Below are positions 22,780 through 33,756 of a stretch of DNA of 64,000 nt, one piece after another. The position numbers were made by a program, and so were the translations under genes. Location: assembly GCA_036362985.1 (NCBI GenBank), contig JAYGXS010000004.1, forward strand, positions 39,028,626-39,092,625. The letters run 5' to 3'. How positions within the stretch are numbered: position 1 is the stretch's first letter; each line of letters starts with the position of its first letter. A model generated the notes under the pieces. That model was not told the origin of the DNA. It saw nothing but the letters and a program-made list of their open reading frames with translations, and searched no databases. This DNA comes from Ligula intestinalis. Lineage: Eukaryota; Platyhelminthes; Cestoda; Diphyllobothriidea; Diphyllobothriidae.

Positions 22780-25340
22780 CAGTTCAGACAATCTCACAGT
22801 TGTTACTACACTAGAACTGGAGGCGGATGAAACATTTTCCCAAATATATAGTTTTTATCATGACTTCCGATCAGCAAATACGGCGGAATTACTGAAACAT
22901 CTAAATTCCCTCAACTGGTCTGAATTTTTCCAATGTTTGGCTGAAAATGTTTGTACCCATATACTGTACAAAGTGCTGGATCCACTCATTCTCCATTTTG
23001 TCCACCGTTAGAAAATAATACATGTCAAGGATGAAGTGTACCTTTCTCTGTCTTTCCGCTGTAGGCTGCGTAGACTCCCTCGTCGTTTGCATCAACAGGA
23101 CACTTCCGTTTTGCCCTTGGTCCAACTGATCTTTGAGCAGGTTAAGAAGCTCTCCGAAGAAAATCAGAGAGCCGATGAGGCCTACTTTGCTAAAAACCTT
23201 TCCCTCAATGTTGCGAAACTCTATTTGCGCGCAGTCAAAGTGTAGAGAAAAGCTCAACACCCCATACTAAAAGACGGCTTTGGAAACCCAATAGTTGACG
23301 CTAAGTTGATCGTCGATAGCTTCAATGCATTCCTATCCAGAACGTTGAGTGAAATTTCGGTCACTTCTCTTCCGATTATCAGGGCTTGGACGGGTGTCGT
23401 CCTCAAAACCATAAGTTTTACCCTCTGGGACGTAATTGTAGCCATTCGTCGTTTTCGTCAATCTTAAATTCCAGGACTAGATGGCGTTCCGGTAAGACTT
23501 CTAAAAGCTGAAGCGAATGATATGTTTCCGTGTATTTTGTGTAAGATATTTAATCTTGCTCTTGAGAGCGGAACCTTTTCCTTCGTTGTCGAAGGAATCG
23601 CACATAATGCCTATTTCCAAGCATGACTGATCAACGTCTTTTGACGACTTAAGGCCAATAAATACACTTCCCGCAGCCTCGAAGATCTTGGAAACCTTGA
23701 TCAAAAATAAGATGATGCGTCACTTGACAGAGAACAACCTGCTCAATGCAGCTCAACATGGATTTCTCGAGAAAAGATCTTGTGACACCTGCCAGCTCTC
23801 TTTTTTTGATAATGTGATACAACCTAGAGACAGCTGGTTTGCCCTTTATACCGTCTATTTTGATTTGACTAAGGCCTTTTATCGTGTCGACCCTAACCTC
23901 CTTCTTCTGAAACTGGCCTCTTTCGGCATATGTAGCAAGCCTCTAAACTTGGATGCTCGTACACAACGAGTTAAAATTTCCATTGTTATCTCCAGCCCCA
24001 CGCATGTGATGAGTGGAGTTATTCAGGGTAATGTACTCTGCCGCTACTATTTTGCCTGTTTGCCAACGATGTTTCAGATTGTTTTCGGTATAGTAGACCC
24101 TCTATGTACGCTGAAGATTTAAAAGTTGCTTATCAATATAATCCGGTAGATCGATACGTCGCGCTTGAGCTGATAAAAGGGATCTTCAGACCTTCACCCA
24201 GTAGTGCTGCGCATGGCGCCTTACTCGTTCATGGCACAAATGTTCCGTTATGGTTGTTAGCGATGATCACCAACCGGAATCAAGCAAAGATGGTCACGAA
24301 CTAAATGTCCCAGGTGTTATCGACGATTTGGGCATATCCTATTCGAAAAGTCTCAATCTGTCAGAGCATTGTGCCCTGATAGTCTCGAAAGCACGCCAAA
24401 CTACCGGATTTATTCCTAGAAAGTTTAAGACCATAAAGGTTAGAACTAGCCTTTATAATATGTACGCGAGACCTAGTCTTGGATACTGCTAGCCCCTATT
24501 CGGTCTTCTGCGCACTAGTGAACGGAAGGAAATAGAATCGGTGCAGCACTACTTCACTGGAAGAGTTTTCACTTCAGAAAACCGTAACTTAGCTTACCAA
24601 CAACGGTGTGAACTTATAAAGCTGGATCCCCTGTGGCTTCGTAGATTACAGAAGGGCCGTACCTTTGATCCTCTTAGTACCATAGGGCAGCTCGAGCACT
24701 CTCGGCGCGACAGTCATCGGGATTCGTTTTTATTTCTTCCTATGGCACGCATAGTTAAGTACCATAAATTCTTTTCAGTAAACAACATATTAATCTGACA
24801 TAAGCTGTCCAGAAGTATTTAAACTCAGCAAAGCTACCTTTTATTTAAAAGGACTATCGCTAGTTTTCTACATTCAGGACGACTTTCACGAATTGTGGGT
24901 GCTGACTCGGTAGAATCTCTCTTTTTCATTCTGATGGCGTTCGTGGACTATGAACCCTGCCAGGCCTCATGCTGAAAATAATGCTGGTGAAGGTACATCC
25001 CGCAATCGGCTAATTCTTCAGCTAACAGCGAGCAAACATTCAAGGAAGACTGAGATCACTATGTTCTTGTGCCAACCCACCCCGTCCCGAACTAATGTCT
25101 CTGAACGATCGACAGCCTTTTTCCTGCTAATCTGTCAACTCAGTTTATAACTGTACATACTTTCAGTTTGTATCGTACCTTTGAAGTCAGGTTTTTTCAC
25201 TTGAAAGAAAATCCCTATTTCGCACAGTATTGACAAAACACAAGTTTGAAACAAAACCAATACTGACTCCCATTTTCGAGGTTTTGGAAGGCGCCCAAGA
25301 GGTGTTTTACCAATTTACACAATTTTATTCAAAACTAACG
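22780..25340 (+). mobile_element. LINE B: 5'-truncated CR1-like retrotransposon
   Basis: The plus strand reads the linker after the endonuclease (LKHLNSLNWSEFFQCLAEN, about 22,885-22,940), then FFGELLN-type and KKLSEENQRADEAYFAKNLS text, RT entry (GLDGVPVRLLK, CILCKIFNLALESG), LETLIKNKMMRHL, KRSCDTCQLSF, the Asp motif VYFDLTKAF, the catalytic MYAEDLKVAY (YADD changed to YAED) near 24,105, and the thumb with DDLGISYSKSLNLSEH. Many stops and frameshifts are present. The 3' UTR (25,170-25,330) matches LINEs A and C. It is the same subfamily as LINE C: the proteins are nearly alike. Confidence 0.8.
23688..24492 (+). pseudogene. LINE B reverse transcriptase core (frameshifted)
   Basis: Three overlapping open pieces carry RT motifs: LIKNKMMRHLTENNLLN and AQHGFLEKRSCDTCQLSF, VYFDLTKAFYRVD (first catalytic Asp), SGVIQGNVLC (motif B), and MYAEDLKVAYQYNP, where the usual YADD is YAED. 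Then come VIDDLGISYSKSLNLSEHCA and VRTSLYNMYARPSLGYC. Loss of the second catalytic Asp and frame breaks predict no activity. Confidence 0.75.
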
Positions 25341-25431
25341 CGGAAGCCCGGCTTTGTCTAGGCTTCCTTACATGTTGTTTTCCCATAAGTAGGCATACCC
25401 TATATGAGAACCTCTTAAAATGATTATATTC

Positions 25432-25500
25432 AGTTCAGTTCAGTTTTATTAGGGAAATATAGGTAAATACCTTTAAACTCCCACTTTGTACATAGCTATG
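25432..25500 (-). repeat. LINE-like 3' tail with CTGAA tandem
   Basis: TTCAGTTCAGTTCAGTTTTA followed by TTAGGGAAATATAGG closely resembles 52,236-52,275 (TTCAGTTCATTTCACTTTTA, then TTAAGGGAAGGATAGG). Read on the minus strand both end in ACTGAACTGAA-type repeats, a likely retroposon terminus. Two AAAGCCCGGCTT-like blocks at 25,345-25,420 and 25,600-25,690 are also loosely similar to each other. Confidence 0.4.
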
Positions 25501-25868
25501 ATGCAGAACATGTGGCGTTGCCAGTAATGGAAGTGTGTTAGGGAGGAAGACATTAAAATCTTCTTAGGCATTTTCAATAAGTCTATTTTTGAATGCACAA
25601 AATCCCGACTTCGCCTTGAGGCTCCCTTGCCCATAACTGTCCCTTATGTAGGCTACCTGCATGTGTGCTGTATATGGGAAACCCTTAAAATCATGAAGTA
25701 TAAGGTGGATAGCTCGGTATTTCTGAGGTCGTTTTGACTTGATTTATAAAAGTTGTATGCTCGGAAGGAGTAATTGTGGAGAAAGTAACGATGAAAAACC
25801 GTAATGTGAAAGTCTGAAGTCTGTGCAATAAACTTGCAGTAAATATAGGCTATTCATTAAAATCATGA

Positions 25869-26453
25869 TACAGTAGTCGCCGGCTATTAAGCCCACAGCT
25901 AATAAGCCTAGCCACGTATTAAGTCCACATCAGATTGGGACGGAATTTCACATAGCAAAATCCGCCGGCTAATAAGCCCAGTCGCCGGCTACAAAGCCCA
26001 ATTTGCCGGATGTGATTTGTTTTCATTTTTCAAGCTAAATTTGGCGACACCCTTTTCGGACGGCAGCAGACATGAGGGGTGAAAAAGACAAATCGCTAAC
26101 ACGAAGAAGCCGCAGGCGCGAAAGGCTAACGCACCCGAACCGCAGTGCTGAGGACACACACACAAAAGAGGAACAACGCGTTCAGGCCCATGCTAGACGA
26201 TGCCGACAGGCGTGACCTCAAAGCACATCAAGGTCGTCTGGCTAGCCTCCCAAGGTCTCGAATACACAGACAAACACCATTCTTTTCTTGTACATAACCA
26301 AGATCTGCACATAATACAGTACATATGTAATGTATAGTGCTCAACCTGCGTTTGCTAATCAAGAACTAGGATTCTCCGGTTAATGCGCCCACCGCTTATT
26401 AAGCCCCATTTGGTCTGGGCCCAAGGTGGGCTTCATAGTTGGCGACTTCTGTA
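25869..26453. mobile_element. 585 bp pogo/Tigger-like non-autonomous element
   Basis: The left end is TACAGTAGTCGCCGGCTATT and the right end is GGCGACTTCTGTA, with TA at both borders. These are the same termini as the 105 bp MITE at 7,896-8,000; the right interior (TTTGGTCTGGGCCCAAGGTG) also matches that copy (TTGGTCTGGGCCCGAGGTG). Inside, the terminal unit recurs as GCCGGCTAATAAGCCC and GTCGCCGGCTACAAAGCCC (subterminal repeats). The 26,040-26,260 core is purine-rich and may be a transposase scrap; I could not identify it. Confidence 0.75.
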
Positions 26454-26504
26454 TTTACAATGACTAAGCCCTGCTATATGAAGTCCATGGGAAAAACACG
26501 ATTC

Positions 26505-27116
26505 TTACAGGTGAATTCCAGCCACCTTGAAGGTTTGAGCTTGGGACATGTTGATGGACATAACGAAGCAAACCTTCAGTGAAAATTGAAGTCGTCCGAA
26601 ATTGAACGTAGTATCAGATGGTACGATAGGAATGCAGGGGATATAAACAGGTTCTCCTTTTGCACAACCGGCCATAATTGTGCCGTTTATCAAATATGAC
26701 ATCAACCGCTTGACATTTAGCCTAGTGCCATTACATTGCCATGGTGCATCGAGATTTCTCATAAGCATAATCGGTGCATCAACCTTCAGAATCAATTTGT
26801 GCGATGCAAAGCCAGATATTTACAAACTATCCAGGAATTCCACTGAATAATTAACACAATATGAAGGATCAATCGTCGTGTCGTATGACTCGTACAGGTC
26901 TTCCTCACCTGGGAGATTATGGCTTACTCTCTCGTAAATGGCATTGACAAATTTGTTTGAAGGAGCAAGAATTCCTCGTTTGTATAGGCACTTTGCGTCG
27001 AAAAAGTTCGTTAGAAGATTATGGAAAACCTTTTCTGCAAAATCTTCGTCATTACTCAAAGAATGTGTCATATTGTACGTTGTTATAATATTTCCGTAAC
27101 TACCACTGTGATTCAT
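26505..27116 (-). pseudogene. Helitron PIF1-like helicase fragment
   Basis: Read from 27,116 downward: RGILAPSNKFVNAIYE, SHNLPGEEDLYESYDT and VNYSVEFLDSL, then an in-frame stop, then LKVDAPIMLMRNLDAP, CNGTRLNVKRLM, YIPCIPIVPSDTTFNFGRLQ and ending MSQAQTFKVAGIHL. This is the C-terminal third of the PIF1-type helicase domain of Rep-Hel proteins in Helitrons, including the LKxGxPIMLxRNLD and QAQ-like motifs. The expected NKAQGQ motif is altered to SINMSQAQ. The Rep nuclease and Walker regions are absent. With one stop and otherwise clean reading over about 200 codons it is a fairly young remnant. It lies 50 bp from the pogo-like element. Confidence 0.8.
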
Positions 27117-27199
27117 AATGGTAGATTGTAAGGGTTATACCTAGAATTGATTTATATGGTAGGTCAATCAATCTAAACTAAGAGCTAGCCGAATTTCAG

Positions 27200-28430
27200 T
27201 TTGAATGGGCCAGCCAGATTATGCACTCACTGCGTGAAGGTGTGACAGACAGACGCATTACTGGTGGGGCTGGCTGGCTAGTAGCCTTTGTTGGATCAGG
27301 AGCCCCGCCGGATTGGTTGGAGGGGAAATCGGAGCAGAGTGGTCGGGAGGGGCCGCTCCGTCATCAAAAACAGAGATTGATCCGCTGTAGCGAGGTTTGG
27401 TGTAGCAGACCTTGCCGCCGTGATGGCGGTGGGAACGTGGCGAAGACGCGTTTACTGTAGTTCCCTACTGCGTGGGGTGGTGTTTCAAGTGACTGCGACT
27501 ACCTGGACATAAGTATGGGGGTCCAAGTAGTGGTATGTCAAGTGATTTGCCTTTCAGTCGATGACTGATTGGTTACACCTCTCAGGGGGTGTTAGCCCAG
27601 GCTTCATGCATGGGCTGCTCTCACCCTTCTGAGATCGAATGGTCTTTATGCATATGCAGTGCCAGTCCTCAGCCAACCACAGTCCCTGCGGCCTGGTAGG
27701 CGCTTGCACTTTCTCTCAGTTCTGATTCCCTGTTGGTGACTGCGTTCGCGCTCCCACTGGGTTTCAGGCCCCACCTAAGGTGTCCGAAAAGCTAGGTGGT
27801 CACTAGGCACTGAGGATGAGAGTGAGGTTGACCCTCGGCGCGTTTCTTTCCTCACTATAATAAATCTGGATGCGTTTGAATCTATCACGGTGAGCTAAAA
27901 GCCGTGGCTTGGAGGGTTTGCCTACTGACGGGAAAACTTGGGCCCCTACGTTGCTACCCTACGTTAGTCCTCTTGTATGCGTGTGTTTTTGTGTGTGCGC
28001 ATGGGAGGAGAAGGAGGACTGAGAGTCAGGCTACAATGGCTCCCTCTTAATGTGACCTCTATGGCGCTCCTGCGCAGGCCGGAGCATAACTAGAGAGATA
28101 TCTGTGTCAAGTATGCGCGTGTTGAGTGAATACCGCACCAGCAATCGACATCCTCCCTCATCCCTGGTCTTATTGACTTTGTCTTTACACCGGAAACTGA
28201 GGTGGGAATAGCGAGTAAGTGGGTAGATTCTGCGTGAGTCTGCCTACACTTCTGTCCTCTCTCGTGCTGTTATTTGCGTTGCCTTTGCTTGCTGTAGCGT
28301 TCATGTCGCTTGCCCAGCTTGCCTCAGTGTCTGTTGCGGCTTGCTTCAGCGTTTGCTGCGGCTGTTGGAGCATGCGGTGCCCATCGTCAAAATCGACGGG
28401 GGAACTGTCATGAGGTAAAGTGATTTACGG
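27200..28430 (+). repeat. Longest copy of the unclassified dispersed repeat
   Basis: This region shares blocks with the copies at 1.7-2.3 kb (27,855-27,925 against 2,215-2,290) and 3.8 kb (28,384-28,412 against 3,848-3,880). The block order suggests a long element of which the other copies are pieces. It is GC-richer than its surroundings and contains a TGTGTG-rich tract at 27,980-28,000. No protein motif was found. The borders are approximate. Confidence 0.4.
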
Positions 28431-28685
28431 TTAGGCTGGCTTCCTTCCAAACAATAAAAGCAGTCAGACGATAGGACAGTAGAGAAACGCACACGCACAT
28501 ACCAGTGCGCGCGCGCCTACAAAGTTACCGTGGTACGGACCCACACGCGTCGAAGGTGCAGAAGGCGTTTTTATCTGACCCCTGCGACCCATGATAACGT
28601 AGATGCACACAAGGACAGTAATTGCTTTTATTTAATATAGAGATTGTTTTTAAACTGGTATAATAAACATATACAAGTTGGGTTA

Positions 28686-29680
28686 TCATGTCAAAAAATG
28701 CTCCGTTGGTGGTCGGCGACCAAGAGCAGATATCGAGGTTGATATGGGTTGTAGAAGGAACATTTTGATGGAGTCTATTTGTACACCTGTGTCCCACATC
28801 GTCCTCATAGCCTTCTTGAAGGTGCCAACAAAATGATCTGCTTGAACAATTGATTGGGAATGAAATGGTGGTGACGTCGCATATCGGATTCCCATTTCTG
28901 GCATAATTGTCGGAACAGTAATGGCCTAAATTGGGGACCGTTTTCCGGCACAATTTCTTTTAGGATGTTGTATATGGATATAACTTCCTCCCCCTTTTTG
29001 CCGTGGTCTCAGTGGAAGCTGCCGCTCCTGCTGCTGTTGTTGTTGTTGCCTGTGTCACTGCTTCTTCTGCTTAGGATACTGATCCTTGTGCTTATTTGCT
29101 ATTACTGCTGCTGCCTTTGTTCTCCTTCTTCTGCTCCTGTTCTAACCACCTCTGCCGCTCTTGGTACTAATTCTTGTGTTTTGTTCCTGCTGGTGTTGTC
29201 ATTGTCTTCTTTGCTGCTTCCTATGCTCTTATTGCAGCTGCCTCTGTCACTTCTGTTTCCATTGCCTCCGTTGCCGCTCCTACTGTTGGGTATCCTTCGG
29301 CTTCTGTGGCTGTTGTTGTTGTTGGCACTGCTTTTGTTTTTGCTTTGTAAACTCGTACTCTAGCAACTTTGTTATGTCGTCACGGCCTGTCTGCTTCCAA
29401 TTTCCCTGCAGCTCCGCGGGGAGAGCCATAAAACAGGCTTGTCGTGCCTTCAATATCTTTTGTTGTTGTTCTGGACCGAAAATTTTGTTTTTTTTTCGTC
29501 TGCGTCACCGTTGTTATGACCCGTTATGTTAGGTAGAAGAGGCAAAAGACCGGTTCTGATGACAAGGGTGATATTCAACACAACGATAGCGGATGTTTCA
29601 GCTTATCTTCTTCAGCGCATTCATAACGTTCTGGTCTTTGTAAATCACTCCTGATGCATGGTCTGCGAACCGGCATTCTA
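28686..29680 (-). mobile_element. Internally deleted Mag-like Gypsy element G2
   Basis: From high to low coordinate (minus strand): an LTR-like block at 29,512-29,680 that starts TGTTATGAC on the plus strand and matches the G1 LTR family; a clean 60-codon frame at 29,320-29,500 (FGPEQQQKILKARQ, LPAELQGNWKQTG, LEYEFTKQKQKQ), probably the gag start; a purine-rich trinucleotide-biased stretch at 28,990-29,320; then integrase text at 28,690-28,985 (KEIVPENGPQF, LFRQLCQKWES, FHSQSIVQADHFVGTFKKAM). Protease, RT and RNase H are absent. The integrase closely parallels that of G1. Confidence 0.65.
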
Positions 29681-31673
29681 GAGAATTCTGGACTGTGGTC
29701 ACTCCCACGCTGTGTGGGCGGTCGTCACATTTGCTCGAAACACGACGTGAGCGGCTTGACTGCGGGCGTGGCCCAGCAGGCACGTACTTTTCGCCGACGG
29801 CTGTGAGTAAATGGAGGGTCCCGCCTTTGCAACACCACTGCACCCGACCACTCGTACTTCGCGTACATCTGTTAACGTTTTGGTTGCATCTGGCGCATTA
29901 TGTGCCTCATTTTTCAGTCAAAACGGGGCAGGTTTCAGAGACGCTCTATGCCCCTCCCCCATGGCTGCATCAGCTTCCGCCATCCTCGGCTTTAGCTTCT
30001 GCGCTTAGCATCTTACATTATTTGTTCTTACTGCCCCTTTCCCTACACGTTCTACCATCGCCAAGGCTTGATTTGCAATACCTCTAGGTCTGCAATTAGG
30101 CACCCCGTGGCTACTTGATGTCTCGGTCTCCCAGCGCTGCGCCTTTCGTCACCTAGCTGTCCACGTTATACCTCAGCTTGCTTCTTCCACGCCTGCTAGT
30201 TTATGGTCTGCGCCCTAGATATTGGCTCTGTCTTTGTCTCCGACCACTTCGGTTACATAGAGAACCCATCCCGCGGTTTCCGCAGTCCAGTTGTAACCGA
30301 CCAAACTTACCTTATTACCGATGTTCTTCAATTCTTCCTTAGTTCTTCGCCTTTCGCGACTCGTCAAAAAGGCTTTCATTACCACAAATATTTGTCCCAC
30401 ACCTCCCACTAACACTTTTCTCTTCTCCCATACTCAATGCTTACAAAACAGCAACGGACAGGAACTGGTAGAATAGTTGGTAACTTTTTATTTACTGGTC
30501 GGCTCCATTTACATCTGCACTGTCTTCTTGATCTTTGCCGTCTTTCTTCTGCTGCCGGTCACATTTCCCTCCTACCTTGCTCTACTTTGCCTCCCGGCGT
30601 TATTATACATTAGGTCTTCCTGTTTATCCGTGGAATGCCTGCTGTCTTCTATAAGACAGATTAAATTGCGCCAAATTATCTTAAGCCACTTTCTGCCCAC
30701 CAGCTTCATTTCGGGTAGGCATACACATGCTCCATCTCCTAGACCTACCGGGCACAGTTGTTGGCATTGCTACACTTTCCGTTCACCGGTAAACTTCAGC
30801 CTGTTCAGTTTCCAGCTTCCTCCTGCCATTCCTGCTAACCTATTTGGCAATATTTACTAACCTTGCTCATTACCGCGGTTGCTCACCATGGTTGAATTCG
30901 GCCATACCGAAACGTTCATGGCCTCTGCCACCCGACGAGCCCAACAGTTGGCTCAACTCCGTGTTCTCGTGTGCATTAGCCAAACGCTTTCGGGATTGCC
31001 GGCCCACTTCTAGATGGTTGTGGTTAGTTACTTAGATAATGTCACACACCTTGCTCACTACTGACCTTGACGAATTGGACTACGCTGCGACGCTCATAAA
31101 TTCCGCAAACTGTTGGAAGAAGTATTGCACAATCATCCGGCTTCCGATTTTCGTTAATTTTCCGATTGTGCCTATAGCGGCGCACTTTTAGAAGTTGGGG
31201 TTCAGTAGTTGTCGAATTCTTTTACCATTCGTACTGGCCAGAGTTGAGTTGTGTGTCTGCAGGAACTGTCAAAAACTGCGGGTATTGCATGCTTTCTGAT
31301 GGCAAACTACGGGTGATATTTCACTTTCTGACGTGTACCCATACCGCTCGCTCAGATATCAGCCCACTTTATCGCAACCCACGCTTTAGGCGACTCCGGC
31401 ATGCGCTTATGGCATAAAAACACATTTCTTTTTCCGGATTCTTAAATTTTTGCAAGAATGGACGGTTGTGTGGGTCTTCTCCAGTTTTGGCTGGCTGTAT
31501 TTCCCCAGCCAGGCATCGGTACTAATTATGCTTCCTGTCACCACCCACCTCCCTATGACCGAATTCAGGGAGTCCCAAGAGCTGTTATTTTCTTTCTAAC
31601 ACAGTGTCCTCTTCTGTAACAAATCATACACCCCCAACAACCACCACTGACTACCCCCTGGGTCGCGGTTGTA
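29681..31673. other. Stretch without recognised genes
   Basis: The 29.7-29.9 kb part probably continues the G2 LTR. The plus strand at 29.9-31.0 kb is pyrimidine-rich, so the hydrophobic open frames there (for example 30,477-30,860) are probably compositional. No exon, RNA gene or transposon protein was recognised. Confidence 0.45.
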
Positions 31674-32000
31674 CTAAGGACAGGCGATCATCATCTTATC
31701 TATCTGGGCTAACACATTCGCAGCCTCACTTAGCAACACGTTCGAGCAAACATTTCTGCAAATCATGTATCTGGATACAGCCGAACCAAGAAACAGACTG
31801 CAGACTGAAGCGGCTTCCTTCACAGTCTTCTCGACGATAAAAGCAAGGCACATGTTTGCCAGCTTCCTCAAGCTCAAACAGCTGTTGAGGAAGATGGACT
31901 TGGACCGCAATTGCTTCTTCCGCTTGCCGTTCAAGCGCCTGAACTCATACACATCGCCGTTTTCTGCAAGGTTTACCTGTGATATTCGGCCACCACACAA
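31674..32000 (-). pseudogene. Merlin-type transposase relic, N-terminal half
   Basis: The minus-strand frame reads GKRKKQLRSKSIFLNSCLSL, LANMCLAFIVEKTVKEAAS, RYMICRNVCSNVLLSE and ends with AQIDKMMIACP. This is the N-terminal zinc-ribbon/helix region of an ISXO2-type (Merlin) transposase: compare the copy at 63 kb, which reads GYAICRDVCLSALLNK and VQVDETLISRRKY at the same places. The first catalytic Asp (QID) is kept but the following Glu is Lys and the frame ends at a stop before the other catalytic residues. Only this part of the element was recognised. Confidence 0.65.
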
Positions 32001-32632
32001 ACATATCTCAGTTCTGTGGATAGCAACTAATGGCTTCGACAGTAGGCCACCAGCTCCTGTGCATTGATTGTGTGCGGCAATCTGTTAAAGGGCGTAGGCT
32101 CTGCCAACCTCCGGGACCACTGGGACCTATTGTCAGTGCTGTTATTACTGTACTAGCATACCTTACCTTGAAATAAAACACCCTTTTCAAGTGCCAGGCC
32201 TATCCTTCCTTTCGGGGCTAGACTTATTATCACAAATATGAATCTCTTCTTCCGATAGGCTTTCTATCGGTCGCTGGGATTGATTCGTCGCGTGAAGTTC
32301 CATATTAACGGAAGATTTTTGATTTATCATTCGCACACATAAGCGGATAACAGTTGATGTAGAAATAAGCGTTTATTGGACCAGAACGCGTGAAGCATGT
32401 ATTAACCGGAACTCAAAAGATTCCAGTGGCTTTTGGCCTTCTCCAGTTCTGCCTTCAATTTCTTCTGGTTGCAGGTATTCCCAAGCACCTCCTTGAGTCA
32501 CATCGAAGACGGTTACTAAGACGGGAGTGTGGACGGTCTTTAAAAATCCATAACAACTTAACAACACAGAGGTGAATTAAAACAAAAGAAGATAGAGAAG
32601 CAGAAGGCGTTGCGATCATACTTTCACTTGTC

Positions 32633-32670
32633 TGAGCTTTTAGGCTCTTTCTAGAGTCCATCGTCAGAGA
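32633..32670 (-). ncRNA. Decayed hammerhead-like core 3' of a Penelope element
   Basis: The minus strand reads CTCTGACGATGGACTC, then a loop, GAGCC, TAAAAGCTCAGA. It aligns base for base with the motif at 53.75 kb, but CGAAA has become TAAAA, so the invariant G12 is lost and cleavage is not expected. The three stem I pairs (TCT with AGA) differ from those at 53.75 kb (CCT with AGG) yet still pair. It lies immediately 3' of the PLE reading frame. Confidence 0.45.
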
Positions 32671-33102
32671 TAAAAGGCGTAAACGAAAGACAAGCAACAG
32701 TTATAGGACGCTGGGGCCAATCAACCGTTATGGGGCGAGGGGGGAGGAGGGAACAGTCAACCAACAAGGCCATCTTTCTGGAGATGCCTGCGCAGCGCGA
32801 TGTATGCCGGCGCCAGATCGATAAATCGATTGACTGAATTCTCGTCCGAGGCCCAGGCTTCCATCAATTCGCGTCTGTTTTTTGTTGCCGGCGTGCGCGA
32901 TTACCTTCGCGGCTGCGAAATAAGGCTCGTGACTGGTCTCGTAGGTATAGGCGGCCACTTGCGATGATGCGTCATCCCGTTGTACCGCCCGCTTACGTTT
33001 GCGTATGCGCAAAATAAGCATACGTCCTGCCTGTCTTGTGTAATTTCGGAGATAATTAAGACATAGTGTGCGATACAGGAGGCCCAACTGCTCACTGGGA
33101 TT

Positions 33103-33429
33103 TTAATGGTCATTGATTCGCATAATTCGGCTGCGCAAGGTAGCCTTGGGGCGGCGGGCAATTCCAATGCCTAGTTCCGCAGCAATGCATTCGGTAGCTT
33201 CCAATACATCCTTGATGTATGGCAGCGCATGCCATATCATACGGGTTGGTCCTGGTTGGGTCCTCGGAGGGCGAGCACGCAGGCATCGGCTCATTAAGGC
33301 CTTCGGATAGCCATTCCCCATAAACTGGTCGCGAAGAAATCGGACCTCGTGTGCCTTATCTTCCGGATGACTAGAATGAGTCTGGATTTTCTTGAAGACT
33401 GTTTTTACACAGCCTCTTTTATGGGCCAC
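33103..33429 (-). pseudogene. Penelope linker region between RT and GIY-YIG
   Basis: The frame reads KRGCVKTVFKKIQTHSS, then KAHEVRFLRDQFMGNGYPKA, WHALPYIKDVLEATECIAAE and RRPKATLRSRIMRINDH. The same order (RYLQRLFLANGFPRNFI, WRALPYIDDVSETVSRLL, RPEATIRHLVMRPK) is found in the PLE at 55.5-55.9 kb, which confirms the family. It is continuous with the RT piece upstream and the endonuclease downstream, each in a different frame. Confidence 0.75.
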
Positions 33430-33513
33430 CGGATAGTTGCTGTGGAAATTGAGAAGCTATGTTTTGTTCGTCACCTTCCCGCAGACCTTTGTTTAGATTT
33501 TGCCGTCGGAAGT

Positions 33514-33756
33514 TCACATGAAGAGTACATCGAGGAAGGGTAGCTGCTGATCACTCTCTTCTTCCCTCGTGAATTGTATGTCTGGGAAAATGGAGATAAG
33601 AAGTTCATGGAAATTCGACTGCATGTTTCTTTTGACGATAAAAAACGTGTCGTCAACGTAACGGTACCAAAAGATCAGGAGCTGTTGCCTACGGGAAATA
33701 TTTTCCAGATCTTGAAGGACTAATTCTGTTATTAAACCTGAGATTGGAGAGCCCAT
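33514..33756 (-). pseudogene. Penelope RT palm fragment with intact YVDD
   Basis: This 80-codon piece carries the PLE signature GSPISGLI, then ISRRQQLLIFWYRYVDDTFF with both catalytic Asp residues, and the QLPFLDV block. It is truncated at the GTPMGSP motif on its N-terminal side, where the upstream sequence no longer looks like RT, so 33,757 is probably the element's 5' end. Confidence 0.8.

Noticed and set aside
28965..29532. Leucine- and cysteine-rich plus-strand open frames
   Set aside because: They arise from reading the purine-rich trinucleotide tract of Gypsy G2 on the wrong strand.
30477..30860. Hydrophobic 127-codon plus-strand frame, possible membrane protein
   Set aside because: The strand is pyrimidine-rich, which yields hydrophobic codons by composition; no family motif.
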